A stretch of 64,000 nucleotides of DNA, from the NCBI GenBank assembly GCA_002104905.1, contig MCFE01000134.1, positions 94,014-158,013 of the forward strand. Reading direction: 5' to 3'. The position numbers and the translations under genes were made by a program. This DNA is from Basidiobolus meristosporus CBS 931.73. Its lineage: Eukaryota > Basidiobolomycota > Basidiobolomycetes > Basidiobolales > Basidiobolaceae. Below, in pieces: positions 54,542-64,000 of the stretch. Numbering within the stretch: the stretch's first letter is position 1; every line of letters starts with the position of its first letter. The notes beneath the pieces are model-generated. The model saw only the letters and a program-made list of their open reading frames with translations, was not told the origin of the DNA and did not search any database.

Positions 54542-55034
54542 TGTCATGATCATGTGACATCATTGGCCTTTCATGGTCTGGCCAAATCAAGTTGGTGAAG
54601 AAATCCTGGTTCCTTCTAGAAGGTCTACTTCAATCTAGCAACTTCTGGAAAGCTCCAAGTCAGCATTACACAATGGAACATTCTATGGTAGCATCCCTTT
54701 GGAATTTGTGTAGCACAATTCCATAAATAGTGATTTCATGTCACATGATCATCTGGCTCTTGACATATCCCCATGTGATATTCTAGTCTGTTCTTTAGTA
54801 TATTTCTATCTCAGCATAGTGACTGTGCTTCACCCCATTACCCCATCAGTATTAGCCAATATCTCTTGGCATCCATATTGCCAAAAAGTAAATATATATT
54901 TCCATCCCCCCTATGTATTCCTAAGTCTGATAAACACAGGCCTTAAATAAACAGCCTTGCCTTGGAAATCCACCTTGCCTTGTTGATCCACACCTAAGTC
55001 CTTTCCTGGTCCTGCCATGTGTCTATTCATAACA
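54542..55034. mobile_element. Solo LTR (493 bp) with 5-bp target duplication GTCTC
   Basis: It starts TGTCATGATCATGTGAC and ends CTATTCATAACA, the TG...CA form. GTCTC occurs immediately before (54,537-54,541) and after (55,035-55,039). Inside are a CATAAATAG TATA-like box (about 54,724) and AATAAACAG (about 54,946), the usual LTR order if read on the plus strand. No internal retroelement sequence flanks it. Length and ends differ from the L1 and L2 LTRs, so it is a separate family. Confidence 0.85.
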
Positions 55035-56170
55035 GTCTCAGCAGACAATAGGGCTACTAAGCTATGCTCTACATGACCAAACTAGAATACTTAGACATAA
55101 TATACAATTGGCAAAAGGAGTAAGCATGTTAAGGGTAGAGCAGTCAAATGCTGGCAGGGAGTCAAGCCTAATTTCAATTGTTGATATCCAATATTCTTGC
55201 CATCTGGAGAGTGTATAGGCATACTTTCCAAAAGTATTCGAGCCTGAGCTCCACTTACCAAATCTGTTATCAGTCAGCTTGTTGATTATCAGTAAATTAG
55301 TATCTAAGAAAATGAGCAAAAAACACCACAAATACATTGTATCTAAACATCATATGTTATATCAGGGTGCATGGCATTTTAATGAGTAATACTTCAAGAA
55401 AATCCCAACAGAAAACTTAGCTGGGAAGCAATAAGACCCATAGACCAGGATCTAAGTGACCAAGTAGTTTTAATAATCTGGCGTAAATACAAGAGTAGTA
55501 ACATCATTTTGGCATTTTCCTTAATAATGAGTTTCAATTTGAATTGCTCGAGGATACAAAGCATATCTGAATAATACTCATGTGCATGTTGCTGGATACC
55601 AGAGGTTGTTGAACATGATTTGGAGAGCTAGAGCGTTTCATGAAACTCGCTTGATAATTCATTGAATCCAGTTATATTTTTGTATACCGTTGCAAAAGCA
55701 ATAATACAGGCATATTAGGGGAGGCCCTAGGAAGCTATGTCAAAGGTTTGGTCATTTGGTCATATTTAGAGATTTGATTATACACAGGACTCCGCTTTGC
55801 TGAAATACAGCAAACCAAATCTTAGGCCAATATTCAGCAATCTAACCATTTGCATACAATTTATGAATTGCGAATAGCTTAGGTATCGAACTAAAACTTT
55901 CAAATTGTTTGTAGATTGCTTATCCAGCGGTTCATGTTATACACAATAGGTAGCATCACTAGAGCTAGATGAAATATATAAAATACTATTGATGCCTATA
56001 ACGATCAATTGCAACTCATGTCTGACACCCCGCACAGTTACCGAATTTTGGCAAGTATATCTCGAGCAGAGAATTATACACGGAATATAAGGAACAGGTG
56101 CAGGCTAGCGTAAAGTATTCCTTCCAGAAGCAAATAATAGTGTAAAGAATTCGCGTACTCCAAAGACCTA
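55035..56170. other. Gene-free stretch after the solo LTR
   Basis: CpG-poor to about 55.45 kb, then normal. The minus-strand ORF 55,337-55,062 reads through low-complexity sequence and shows no domain. Confidence 0.4.
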
Positions 56171-56774
56171 TTAGTAGTATTCCTTGAAGCAGCTAGAGCA
56201 GTTAGGGGATATGACTTTTCCCCATATACCTCTTTTTCTCATTAGCTTACAAATTGAGTCAATCACTTGCAAGCAATCTTGTTCACACTGATTCTTAATT
56301 GGAATACGGACAATAGAGAAGAGGTTCCATATATTGACCATGCTGAATAACCGGAATTCCTCGAAATGTTGACCTTGATCGCAGTTTGTAAAATACAGCT
56401 TGTCAATATAATTGAGACTGACTGGGATAACAAGGAGCACCCGATTTTAGCCAAACATTGAAATACTGAAGTACGCTACACGAATGCACTGGAGCATTTA
56501 TGAAGTCATAGGAATTTGGAACCCTACATAAAGTATCTCTTGAAATGTGTCTGTCGTACACGGTACCTAAATGCTTCGGAGGGTTTGAGTGTAGGAAACG
56601 AGCACTATGGAGGACCACTGGGGCAGGTAATTCCGTAGTAGCTCTATTGAATTCCGTGGCATCACGTGGAAGTGCAGTTTGGATATATTCAAACTTAATG
56701 TAAATGGTCATATGACATTCAAAACTAGTGCCAATCCAGATTTCATACAGCGTCGACCATTGCTGCATATCCAC
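56171..56774 (-). pseudogene. Possible broken or spliced gene, unrecognised
   Basis: Two overlapping minus-strand frames look more protein-like than their surroundings. The first (56,774-56,403, 123 codons) carries WSTLYEIWIGTSFE and HLGTVYDRHISRDTLCRVP. The second (56,440-56,171) carries LYFTNCDQGQHFEEFRLF, then C-x3-D-C, and a C-terminal CSSCFKEYY. A +1 shift near 56,430 would join them; no intron of normal size fits. It could be a decayed secreted protein or chance. No homology recognised. Confidence 0.25.
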
Positions 56775-59449
56775 ATCAAATTCTAAGGTCTTCCTTCATT
56801 CGAGTATTCCAGAATGTTAGTGGATTGCAGACGCCACAATTTAGCCATGGACGTATCGCCAACTGGTATGTATCTTGCTGGTTTTAAGATGCATGGCTGC
56901 TGGATTTTCCCGTGTTTGTTAAATTACTGTCGGTATAATTGTATCGATTCCAGAGTGTAAGATTTCCCTTGATAATAGGAACAGATTCCCCGAATTGCCC
57001 GTACTCTAACAAAGGCGTCCTAGTTTGTCGCTGATTCTAGGCCGGAGCTCTTGCTTCCCACGACTAATGGATCCCATGTGAGAGCAATCGGATATAATGG
57101 GGGCTTTACCAATTCTGACGATATCTTACTAGCTGACTTTTGGTCAGTAAATGTTATGAATGCTCCGATATCCGTTGCTGCGGAGTACTGTTGCCTTCCT
57201 CCCGTCGAAAAATTTGAACTGCAGGTGGAAAATGCTTCGGACCGAACTTGTAACGATCCTGTTTCCCAATAAATGCCAATATCTCTCTAGGGGAATGGGC
57301 GTGTGAGCTTTGAAAAATAGCCATATTCCTGCTTTGCTGAATCAAGCCTAACATATTCAAACAGTGCAAGGCACGATACCTATCTCTCGCAATCAACAGC
57401 GGGGCTACTCCGTGCAGTAAAAATCAACAGCGTGATATACCTATCTGGGTAGCTCTAATTTACACAAATGTTAGGCTTCTCTACATCGGCGCTGAGTACA
57501 CCTCCACTTCATTGACGTCGGAAGGATTTTTAGCGGCTATTCCTACTCACACTGCTTGGATGACTTCGCATTGAATCAAGCTCACGAACCTGTTTTGTAG
57601 AACATTCCGAATAAAGTGCTCTGCCTCCTACTTGTTATTCAAACAGAAAAGCCTACTTCTGACGCAGTGTTTCACGAGGTTTGATGCTGAATCTCACATC
57701 TTCTGTCAGGCGACCTAGAAAAGGCCAATCAAGTGGAGAGCACTACGATGACCTACGCCTTCGTCTGATAAGCTATATGGGGAGCTATCCTGGATATGCC
57801 TGATAGGATATCGGCTGCTCACAGGGCAATTAAGCTCGTAATACAGTTTAAGATTTCAAAGTAACTGGTGATAGAGCTAAATTTCAGCATCTGGCAGATG
57901 CTCCGTAATCATTATGGAGAATTATGGCATAACCAAACACCCTGTAAGCACAGTATTCTCCCCGATTCTGATGAACTTTAATCTGGGAAACATCCAATAA
58001 ATCATCCTCTGGTCAAGATCGGCTAGTGACGTAGCTGATAATGCTCCGCACCCCCTTCGGGAAGGGCCCTTTCCATCTCGGGTAGAGGAATGCGCTTTCT
58101 TAGAGGTATACAGATGAAAATCCCTCTTGAATGCGAGGAAAGTGGGGGAGCAGCTTGACTCTGGCAGATATTCTTCTCTAGCCTGATGCAACTCCAGCTA
58201 ACGGTAAACGAGAAAGGATCCATAAATTTGGTGAAACCGGATTCTGGTTCTGTAGGAGAGGTGGTGAAATTAGGCTGACCTTTCGTCCCCTACCATTGCG
58301 AAAAGAGCTAGACGGATTTCTGGAGCATTACATCCATGAGGCCCTGGTTGGTTTGGATGTACGGAGCAATGCATGTGAAAGCCGTCATTGCAGCTGGATG
58401 GAACTGCGGTGCTGCAGGATGGTCAAGCAATCCATTCTAGATTCATCAATGTCAGACCACCCCATATGCCACATTAAATGCTGAAATTCATAAGAGCTCA
58501 CCGAGCCATTTTCTGCCCTCCATCTGCTGCTCCCTGGTTACACACAGCTTACAAATAGACTGCGGCCAGCCAAAATCAATGCGGAAAGCTTTTAATTTAT
58601 CAAGTGAGACTGAAGCTTTTCAATATATCGGAAGGGATACATGGAGAGTCTAGGAACTAAGGTTTCGGACTGCTTGGGAACACTGAATGCGGATGGACGG
58701 ACTCACGAGGACTCATCCACGGACTACAACCCCTTCCCCGCGTTTAGGTGTCTGTACCAAGAGCAGAGATGGCCAGTCGCCACTTCAACTGGCATTTGCT
58801 GCGGAATCAAACGTGTTCTGCAGCGTTGCTGGGCACATCATGGGAGAATGCCACCGTTTAGCCACCCTAATCGCAAGGAGGCGTACGCGGAGAAGCCCGT
58901 CCTAAATATACACTCAACTGAAAATCAGTTGATGCAGGGTTGTATGCATCTAAATGTCTCAATGACCCAGCTTCCTAGTGGGTATCCTAGCCCCGACTTC
59001 ATATAATATTCGCTTAATCAGTCCCTGTTACCTTGCTTGCTGTTTACCGAGGATCCCATATTAGGGAATCGTGACAGCCATGATGTAAACGGCCATCAGC
59101 TGACTCTTGGTATCTCAGTCCATAGATCTAGGAGTGGCTAATTCTGTATAGTGCTTACTGCGATTATAAATGTCGTACCAATTGTATCCAATTCAAATGC
59201 GTATATTTATGCGAATCAATCGGGATCAGCCATCGCCAGCACTAACTGCTGGAAACCTATAAAGCTCGGCGGAGTTGCGACTTTGGACTCTGTCGAACCT
59301 CACCACTTTTGGTTTTTACGATTCTTGATTGAGTCCGTGTCATGCTTAATTGTTGACCTGTAACTTCCAATACTCCTCCTTTACTTATTCGCTTCCCCTC
59401 CACTCTTACTGTATATTTATCGCCTTCCGCTCCGGAACTCAACCTATCA
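56775..59449. other. Gene-free stretch before the arrestin gene
   Basis: Composition is normal and CpG-containing. Several ORFs of 60-120 codons overlap in different frames (58,641-59,006; 57,922-58,191), without domains, good start contexts or splice partners. A TATA-like TGTATATTTAT (59,410-59,420) lies about 30 bp before the arrestin ATG. Confidence 0.4.
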
Positions 59450-60571
59450 ATGACTTTCATCCGCAACCTCAAATTAGAAATAAAACCTGCTAAGGATCGA
59501 TTCTTTCTCCCTCTTAATAACTCCTTCGAGCCCACCGCCGATGTTGTACAGCCGCCGGAGACCGTCATTCAGGGAGAAGTCTTGGTTCGCTTGAAGCGAC
59601 CGCTTAAAGTCACCTCGCTCACACTAAAGTTCGAAGGTTACGTTGAAGAGAAAGGTATTTGTTGTTTACCGAGTTGCATTGACGTATTTATGGACTTAAC
59701 TAATATCCCTTTGCTAGCATTTGGAGTGAAGTCCTTGAAATTTCTCAGTCAACGCTATATTGTCAAGGAGAAGATCGTTTTCTTGCAGGCCCCAAATGGG
59801 CACCAACAACTTAGTGCCGGTACACACGCGTTCAACTTCAGCTTCGCTTTAGGCTCCCAATTGCCCGAAACAGTTCACAGCCCATTCCTCAATGTGCGAT
59901 ACAATTTGGTTGCGATATTGAAGAAGCCTGGATTCTCGACCACTGTTAAGCAAGTCAAGGAGCTGTCAATTTCGCGGGTGAGTGAAGTCTCTGATCCTGA
60001 CTGCCAACCGGCCATTGTCTTAGCGAATGCCTGGCCGAAGGTTCTGGACTACAGTGTTGTTCTGTCCAACAAAATCTTGGCTTTGGAGCAGACAGTACCT
60101 ATAGAATTCCACCTGTGGCCCCATTCCCCGGATATCAAATTCCTTGGCCTCGAGTTCTATCTGGTAGAGGAGATAACGTATATGAACAGAAGCATCGAGG
60201 GCACTACCAACACAAAGCGATGGATTAAACTCAAGTCGATCAGCACATTGCATGATAGTATGCTGACTAACAAATTGGTTAGGGTTCAGATACCTCCAGA
60301 GGCTAGGGCCCGCTGTGATATCAACAACGAATTCATTCAGATCCACCATAAGCTGGAAGTCCGAATCTTATTTGAAAATCGTCGAAAATTGAATTCCATT
60401 ACTCTAAGGTGCCAAGTGATTGTTCAGCCTGAGCCGCTGATTGACGAGGATTTGCCCTCATACATGCAGTCATTCCAGAGCCAGCTTGTAGAGATAGCGG
60501 ATCCTCAGCCCCTCCAGACCTGGTCCAACAATATATTACCTGCATACGAAGTAGTAGCACTCGTACATTGA
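59450..60571 (+). CDS. Alpha-arrestin (ART-like trafficking adaptor)
   Basis: This arrestin-fold adaptor recruits Rsp5-type HECT ubiquitin ligases to membrane proteins for endocytosis. The N-terminal arrestin sheet reads LEIKPAKDRFFLPLNN, IQGEVLVRLKRPLKVTSLTLKF and GTHAFNFSFALGSQLPETV (the typical P-x-S/T segment). The C-terminal half carries QTVPIEFHLWPHSPDIKF and KLVRVQIPPEA. The tail holds two LPxY-type ligase-binding sites, DLPSYMQ and LPAYEVV close to the end. Unspliced, the ORF is 373 aa. A 63-nt GT-AG intron (59,655-59,717, with TTAACTAAT branch site) is likely, because it removes a Cys-rich hydrophobic insert and leaves GYVEEK joined to AFGVKS, giving 352 aa. The intron length is a multiple of three, so the frame cannot decide. 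Confidence 0.8.
   Translation: MTFIRNLKLEIKPAKDRFFLPLNNSFEPTADVVQPPETVIQGEVLVRLKRPLKVTSLTLKFEGYVEEKGICCLPSCIDVFMDLTNIPLLAFGVKSLKFLSQRYIVKEKIVFLQAPNGHQQLSAGTHAFNFSFALGSQLPETVHSPFLNVRYNLVAILKKPGFSTTVKQVKELSISRVSEVSDPDCQPAIVLANAWPKVLDYSVVLSNKILALEQTVPIEFHLWPHSPDIKFLGLEFYLVEEITYMNRSIEGTTNTKRWIKLKSISTLHDSMLTNKLVRVQIPPEARARCDINNEFIQIHHKLEVRILFENRRKLNSITLRCQVIVQPEPLIDEDLPSYMQSFQSQLVEIADPQPLQTWSNNILPAYEVVALVH
59655..59717 (+). other. Probable 63-nt intron in the arrestin gene
   Basis: GTATTT donor, TTAACTAAT branch site and CTAG acceptor. Its size equals that of two introns in the RasGEF paralogue. The unspliced translation inserts ICCLPSCIDVFMDL into an arrestin strand, which is unlikely. Confidence 0.6.
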
Positions 60572-61057
60572 CCCAAGGTATTCTGTCTTCGGAAGGCAAT
60601 GGTAACAATACATTCCGTTATTGCTCGGCCCATAGTAGGGAGAGGTTGTGGTATGTATATTGAAGCCTCTCTTGTTAACGCTGACCTCTCCGGATTTGTA
60701 AAACTTCCCACACATCGTCTCAATATCCCAATGTATAAATTTCTATCACGATATCTTGGTCCAAATACCCTGCATGTACTATATTCCAGACTGTTTAGTA
60801 AATCAATTGGTGCGCTTTGGCATTGCAACTGTGAATTCCATCCGTTTTGGTGGCAACCCCATCTTCTCATTTATACGGCAAGGTATCTATATTAATCTCA
60901 ACTTCTACGCGATGTCAGGCATACACATCGATCTTTGGTGGTTCCAGCAACGATACATGGATTGTGATACAAATAAAGATCACGCACAATCTTGCTTTTT
61001 ATTAGAGAATTATGGAGAGCTTGGAAATTGCGTGAAGATCGAGGTATCTCCACACAT

Positions 61058-61909
61058 CTAACTAGAGGAAGCGAAGCCCTGGACCCAACTAGAAAACTCC
61101 TCCGGGTTGCGCGTTTGCATGTACACTCTGCCTGGTCCCTTAAATCTGCATACAAGCCCTTCGCCGGTAGTTAAAGATGCGATGAACCCAGCAGCCTTTT
61201 CAATTTTGTAGTTGACTGCGTGATCCCAAGCAACTAGATGACCATTGTCAATGATAATCTCTTCGTTATTCTGAAGCTCAACTGTATGTATAGCACCCAA
61301 AGAGCTCACAAATATCACCCCTTCGCCTGAGGCTTTAATTGTGAACAATCCCTCGCCGGAGAAGAGACCTTTCGTAATGCCCTGTGACTTCACACTTAGC
61401 TGCACTCCACTTGTGTGCGCCAGATATGAGTGCTTAGAAACGATGAATGAACGACCACCCTCCAAGTGGATAGGAATTATGTCGCCAAGGATGGGCGGGG
61501 CAAGATAGATATATCCATCGGCATCATTTGCAGTGGCTGAGGTATACATCATATCTCCCGAAGCAAAAAGCTTGAAACCTCGTTTGAATTTACCTTCTAG
61601 TCGAATGGTTGGTGACATGGCGACCATGGAGCCACCTTTAGACTTGATATAGTGCCCTTTTGGAATGTCAACCCGCAGCATTGTGTTGGTATCGCGATAC
61701 ATAATGGAATATATAAATACGCCACTTTGCCCATTGATACTCTGCTCTCGTTGCTGCGACTGGGAATATATGGGGGGTTGTTGTCCAGCCGGCAAAGTAG
61801 TCTGGATTGGGTAGCCTGGGGTTGGGAAAGGATGATTGGGATGACCAGATGGTTGGAATGAGGATGTACCTTCAGAGTTGTGCTTGTTGTCAGTTGGGTA
61901 CTGGCTCAT
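61058..61909 (-). CDS. AIM24-family protein
   Basis: This 283-aa protein has no intron. A Pro/Gln/Ser-rich, low-complexity N-terminus (residues 1-62) precedes the AIM24 (TRAP-like beta-barrel) domain, about 63-278: KSKGGSMVAMSPTIRLEGKFKRG, YLAPPILGDIIPIHLEG, SGEGLFTIKASGEGVIFV and a C-terminal GEGLVCRFKGPGRVYMQTRN. In yeast, AIM24 is a mitochondrial inner-membrane factor, but the shorter bacterial and fungal members with a Gly/Pro-rich N-terminus are cytosolic and of unknown function. No mitochondrial presequence is visible here, so a cytosolic or surface role is more likely. It is convergent with the arrestin gene (486-bp gap). Confidence 0.85.
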   Translation of the reverse strand: MSQYPTDNKHNSEGTSSFQPSGHPNHPFPTPGYPIQTTLPAGQQPPIYSQSQQREQSINGQSGVFIYSIMYRDTNTMLRVDIPKGHYIKSKGGSMVAMSPTIRLEGKFKRGFKLFASGDMMYTSATANDADGYIYLAPPILGDIIPIHLEGGRSFIVSKHSYLAHTSGVQLSVKSQGITKGLFSGEGLFTIKASGEGVIFVSSLGAIHTVELQNNEEIIIDNGHLVAWDHAVNYKIEKAAGFIASLTTGEGLVCRFKGPGRVYMQTRNPEEFSSWVQGFASSS

Positions 61910-62456
61910 GTTGGTGAAAATAGTGTTCTACCTTTAACTGCCAGTCATGATTTATAGTAGAAAATCAATGACCATATCCCACCGCCCCATAAAGCAAGAA
62001 TGATTTCATATCTATGACTGGCCCAGATCAGTATGCAGGATCAGTAGAGTCACACTGTCAGACTTTTCCACAGTAATACAGTGATTGGAGGAGTGATAGG
62101 GATCCAATGGTCCGGGTTCACAGGTTGATGACGTACAGAAATGCATAACGATGTGCGAAGGAACTGCATGCTCGATTGACCAATCATACGACAGTGCTCG
62201 AGAACTTGCTAAAGAGCCACACTTGGTATCAATTATCGGGACATTAAAGCCGAACACCGTGTGTATTGAACTTTAAACGGGTAGCGGATGGTTATTGAAG
62301 GTCACATTTAATGGAGCGTTGTATGTATGTACATATGATAAATATGATGAACAGTTATTTACATCAAGCCTTGAACATCCGTTGCAATTTCATTCATAGG
62401 TACTGAAGACTGACGGTGGTAGCAGCTAATGTTGGTCATGCGATGGATCTCTTCTA
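61910..62456. other. Intergenic spacer (547 bp)
   Basis: No gene seen between the AIM24-family start and the end of the telomere-proximal membrane protein gene. Confidence 0.4.
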
Positions 62457-63080
62457 TTATTCGTATTCGGGTAGCTGCTCATCGCCAAGAATTTCTTTCC
62501 AAGGCTGATATGCAGGCAACTCCTCGTCTAGCGGGGCAGTAAGGTTCAAAAGGTCGCTGTCATGGGGAACATGTAGTGAACCATCCGATTCTCGGATTAG
62601 AACAAGGCCGCCGACATCCACATTGGATTGGTGGTTCGTGTACAGCCACTGGCTAACCCAATAAACCGCCTGTTCAGTTAGCCTGTTATTGCTGTTTACC
62701 TGATAATCAGGGATTTCTTCCAAATTACCAGCGGAGTGATGTCTGCTACTTTCTTCTATTAGGGGTAGCGTAATGACGACAGGAGAAGAAGGAAGCGGAG
62801 CATATTCTGGTTCCGTTCTGTGCGACTTCTGATAGAAGTGGAATATTAGGCTCAGGAACATGACGAAAAAGCAAAACATAACCAGCAACGCCAGGCCGAT
62901 CAGCCCGCTCATCAGCCCTTGCCATACGATCGAGCCTGGTGTGTCAGTGCTGCCCAAGTCAAGCTGTTCCGTGCTGTGTTGAAGTTCAACAAATGAATCA
63001 TGTATTGGCGCGCAAAAAATAGCAGGGATGCAAGAAAGAATTAGAAGTGGGGAAAAGGAGAAATGTACCGTGTAAATCAT
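62457..63080 (-). CDS. Type I membrane protein with LPxY-like tail motifs
   Basis: This is a 207-aa protein of unknown family. A signal peptide (about 1-23, MIYTVHFSFSPLLILSCIPAIFCA) is followed by a short Glu/Asp-rich ectodomain, one membrane helix (about 54-81, GLMSGLIGLALLVMFCFFVMFLSLIF) and a roughly 125-residue cytoplasmic tail. The tail has EPEYAPLP, LPAYQPW and a C-terminal LPEYE, three [PL]-x-Y sites resembling ligands of Rsp5-type WW domains. The tail also has an acidic PLDEELPAY stretch. It could be a membrane adaptor for ubiquitin ligase, like the nearby arrestin. It is the last gene before the telomere (start about 700 bp away). The ATG at 63,080 yields the full signal peptide. 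Confidence 0.6.
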   Translation of the reverse strand: MIYTVHFSFSPLLILSCIPAIFCAPIHDSFVELQHSTEQLDLGSTDTPGSIVWQGLMSGLIGLALLVMFCFFVMFLSLIFHFYQKSHRTEPEYAPLPSSPVVITLPLIEESSRHHSAGNLEEIPDYQVNSNNRLTEQAVYWVSQWLYTNHQSNVDVGGLVLIRESDGSLHVPHDSDLLNLTAPLDEELPAYQPWKEILGDEQLPEYE

Positions 63081-63777
63081 CGGTTGAGGATATCAAGATG
63101 CTTAGGATGCAAGTGAGAGTAAATTTTACAATTTAATGGATGAATAGCGTCTGTTAATGTGACTGGCGGTGAGAGTAATTTATACTGTAGCTCCACAATG
63201 GTGATATCATTGTGAGGCTTAGAGATCAGCCAAAGATGATTGCTCTCAGAAAAAGATCAACCACATTACGAATCATCGGAAAAGGATGGCCTGATCCATT
63301 ATTTATTAATGTAATTGTATCATTATCTGCGATCCGACGAAACCAATGGGTCAAAGATATGGAGATTTTCCGTCAATAGCCAATAACTCCGCCCAACAAT
63401 TGCCAAACCATAAAGCATCAGCATCAAAGAGTGAGGCTAAGATGTCTTGGAATGGAACATGTGCTAGATGGTATAGTTGGAGTGGTGCAGATGGATCCGA
63501 TTTGCGTTCCAATTGCCTAGCCGCAGCCTTGGCATGCACTCACAGCCTAAATATTACATCAGCAATCTAGCTAAGACTTACTATAGTCAATCGTAATATC
63601 ATCATAAGGAATTACCGAAGTTTTCAGTCATGAATAACGTGCTCTGCCGGAATTTCACCGAGTGATCCGAGAAATACGGACTACTCAAAGAATTGAACTG
63701 TTAGTTTCGCATACGTATCTCTAACTATTATATTCCCTAATCATATACTATTGGTAATGACACGTAGCAGGGCGTCC
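63081..63777. other. Telomere-adjacent unique sequence
   Basis: This roughly 0.7-kb stretch has no gene and no subtelomeric repeat family; it shows no similarity to other parts of the window. The telomere joins it at GGCGTCC|TTAGGG. Confidence 0.5.
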
Positions 63778-64000
63778 TTAGGGTTAGGGTTAGGGTTAGG
63801 GTTAGGGTTAGGGTTAGGGTTAGGGTTAGGGTTAGGGTTAGGTTAGGGTTAGGTTAGGGTTAGGGTTAGGTTAGGGTTAGGGTTAGGGTTAGGGTTAGGG
63901 TTAGGGTTAGGGTTAGGGTTAGGGTTAGGTTAGGGTTAGGGTTAGGGTTAGGGTTAGGGTTAGGGTTAGGGTTAGGGTTAGGGTTAGGGTTAGGGTTAGG
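63778..64000 (+). repeat. Telomere, (TTAGGG)n with some TTAGG units
   Basis: About 37 units of TTAGGG run to the end of the window, G-strand toward the chromosome end. At least four units are TTAGG (near 63,838, 63,850, 63,868 and 63,926). This confirms a chromosome terminus on the right. Confidence 0.97.

Noticed and set aside
58641-59006. 121-codon plus-strand ORF and neighbours at 57-59 kb
   Set aside because: Cys/His/Pro-rich random-looking translation, frames overlap, no domain or conserved start.
63778-64000. CRISPR-like direct repeats
   Set aside because: The six-base units without spacers are a telomere.

Overview
The window is the end of a linear fungal chromosome. It finishes on the right in about 220 bp of TTAGGG telomere repeats. 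Several features point to a fungus: short GT-AG introns (50-90 nt, often with a CTAAC branch point), a GPI-anchored chitin deacetylase, RasGEFs, a fungal alpha-arrestin, and Ty3-like LTR elements. The AGC kinase carrying a PX domain and the generally intron-poor genes suggest an early-diverging lineage (Zoopagomycota or Mucoromycota). That placement is inference, not proof.

Region 1 (1 to about 17.8 kb) is a nested transposon block with very few CpG dinucleotides. It holds a decayed retroelement 3' end, a truncated LTR retrotransposon (LTR, Lys-type primer site, gag, protease), its solo LTR in the opposite orientation, and a second LTR-like insertion. It also holds several copies, direct and inverted, of an unclassified roughly 3-kb repeat with a coiled-coil ORF, and two copies of a roughly 300-bp short repeat. 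Two LTR insertions can be checked against an uninterrupted copy of the same target in this window, which gives exact boundaries and 4-bp target duplications.

Region 2 (17.8-50.4 kb) is the gene-bearing part. In order it carries: a 7-TM receptor (+); an 855-aa signal-peptide and multi-TM protein with a 27-nt micro-exon (+); a secreted sulfatase (+); a 2162-aa RasGEF (-); a paralogous 832-aa RasGEF (-); an 11-exon PX-AGC kinase of SGK3 type (-); a small type I membrane protein (-); an F-box-like protein (-); and a GPI-anchored chitin deacetylase (-). I rebuilt the exons of both RasGEFs, the kinase and the 855-aa protein by joining frames across GT-AG introns.

Region 3 (50.4-59.4 kb) is gene-poor. 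It contains a solo LTR with a perfect 5-bp target duplication inside a second CpG-poor island.

Region 4 (59.4-64 kb) has an alpha-arrestin (+), an AIM24-family protein (-) and a type I membrane protein with LPxY-like motifs (-), whose start lies only about 700 bp from the telomere.

The most distinctive element is the pair of adjacent RasGEFs. They share a novel-looking N-terminal helical module and the same intron positions. The larger one also carries eight copies of an 11-residue motif (consensus x-x-[ST]-L-x-x-L-[IL]-x-[LW]-N) spread through a disordered acidic tail. Receptor, RasGEFs, PX kinase and arrestin together make this chromosome arm rich in signalling genes; whether they act in one pathway cannot be read from the sequence.
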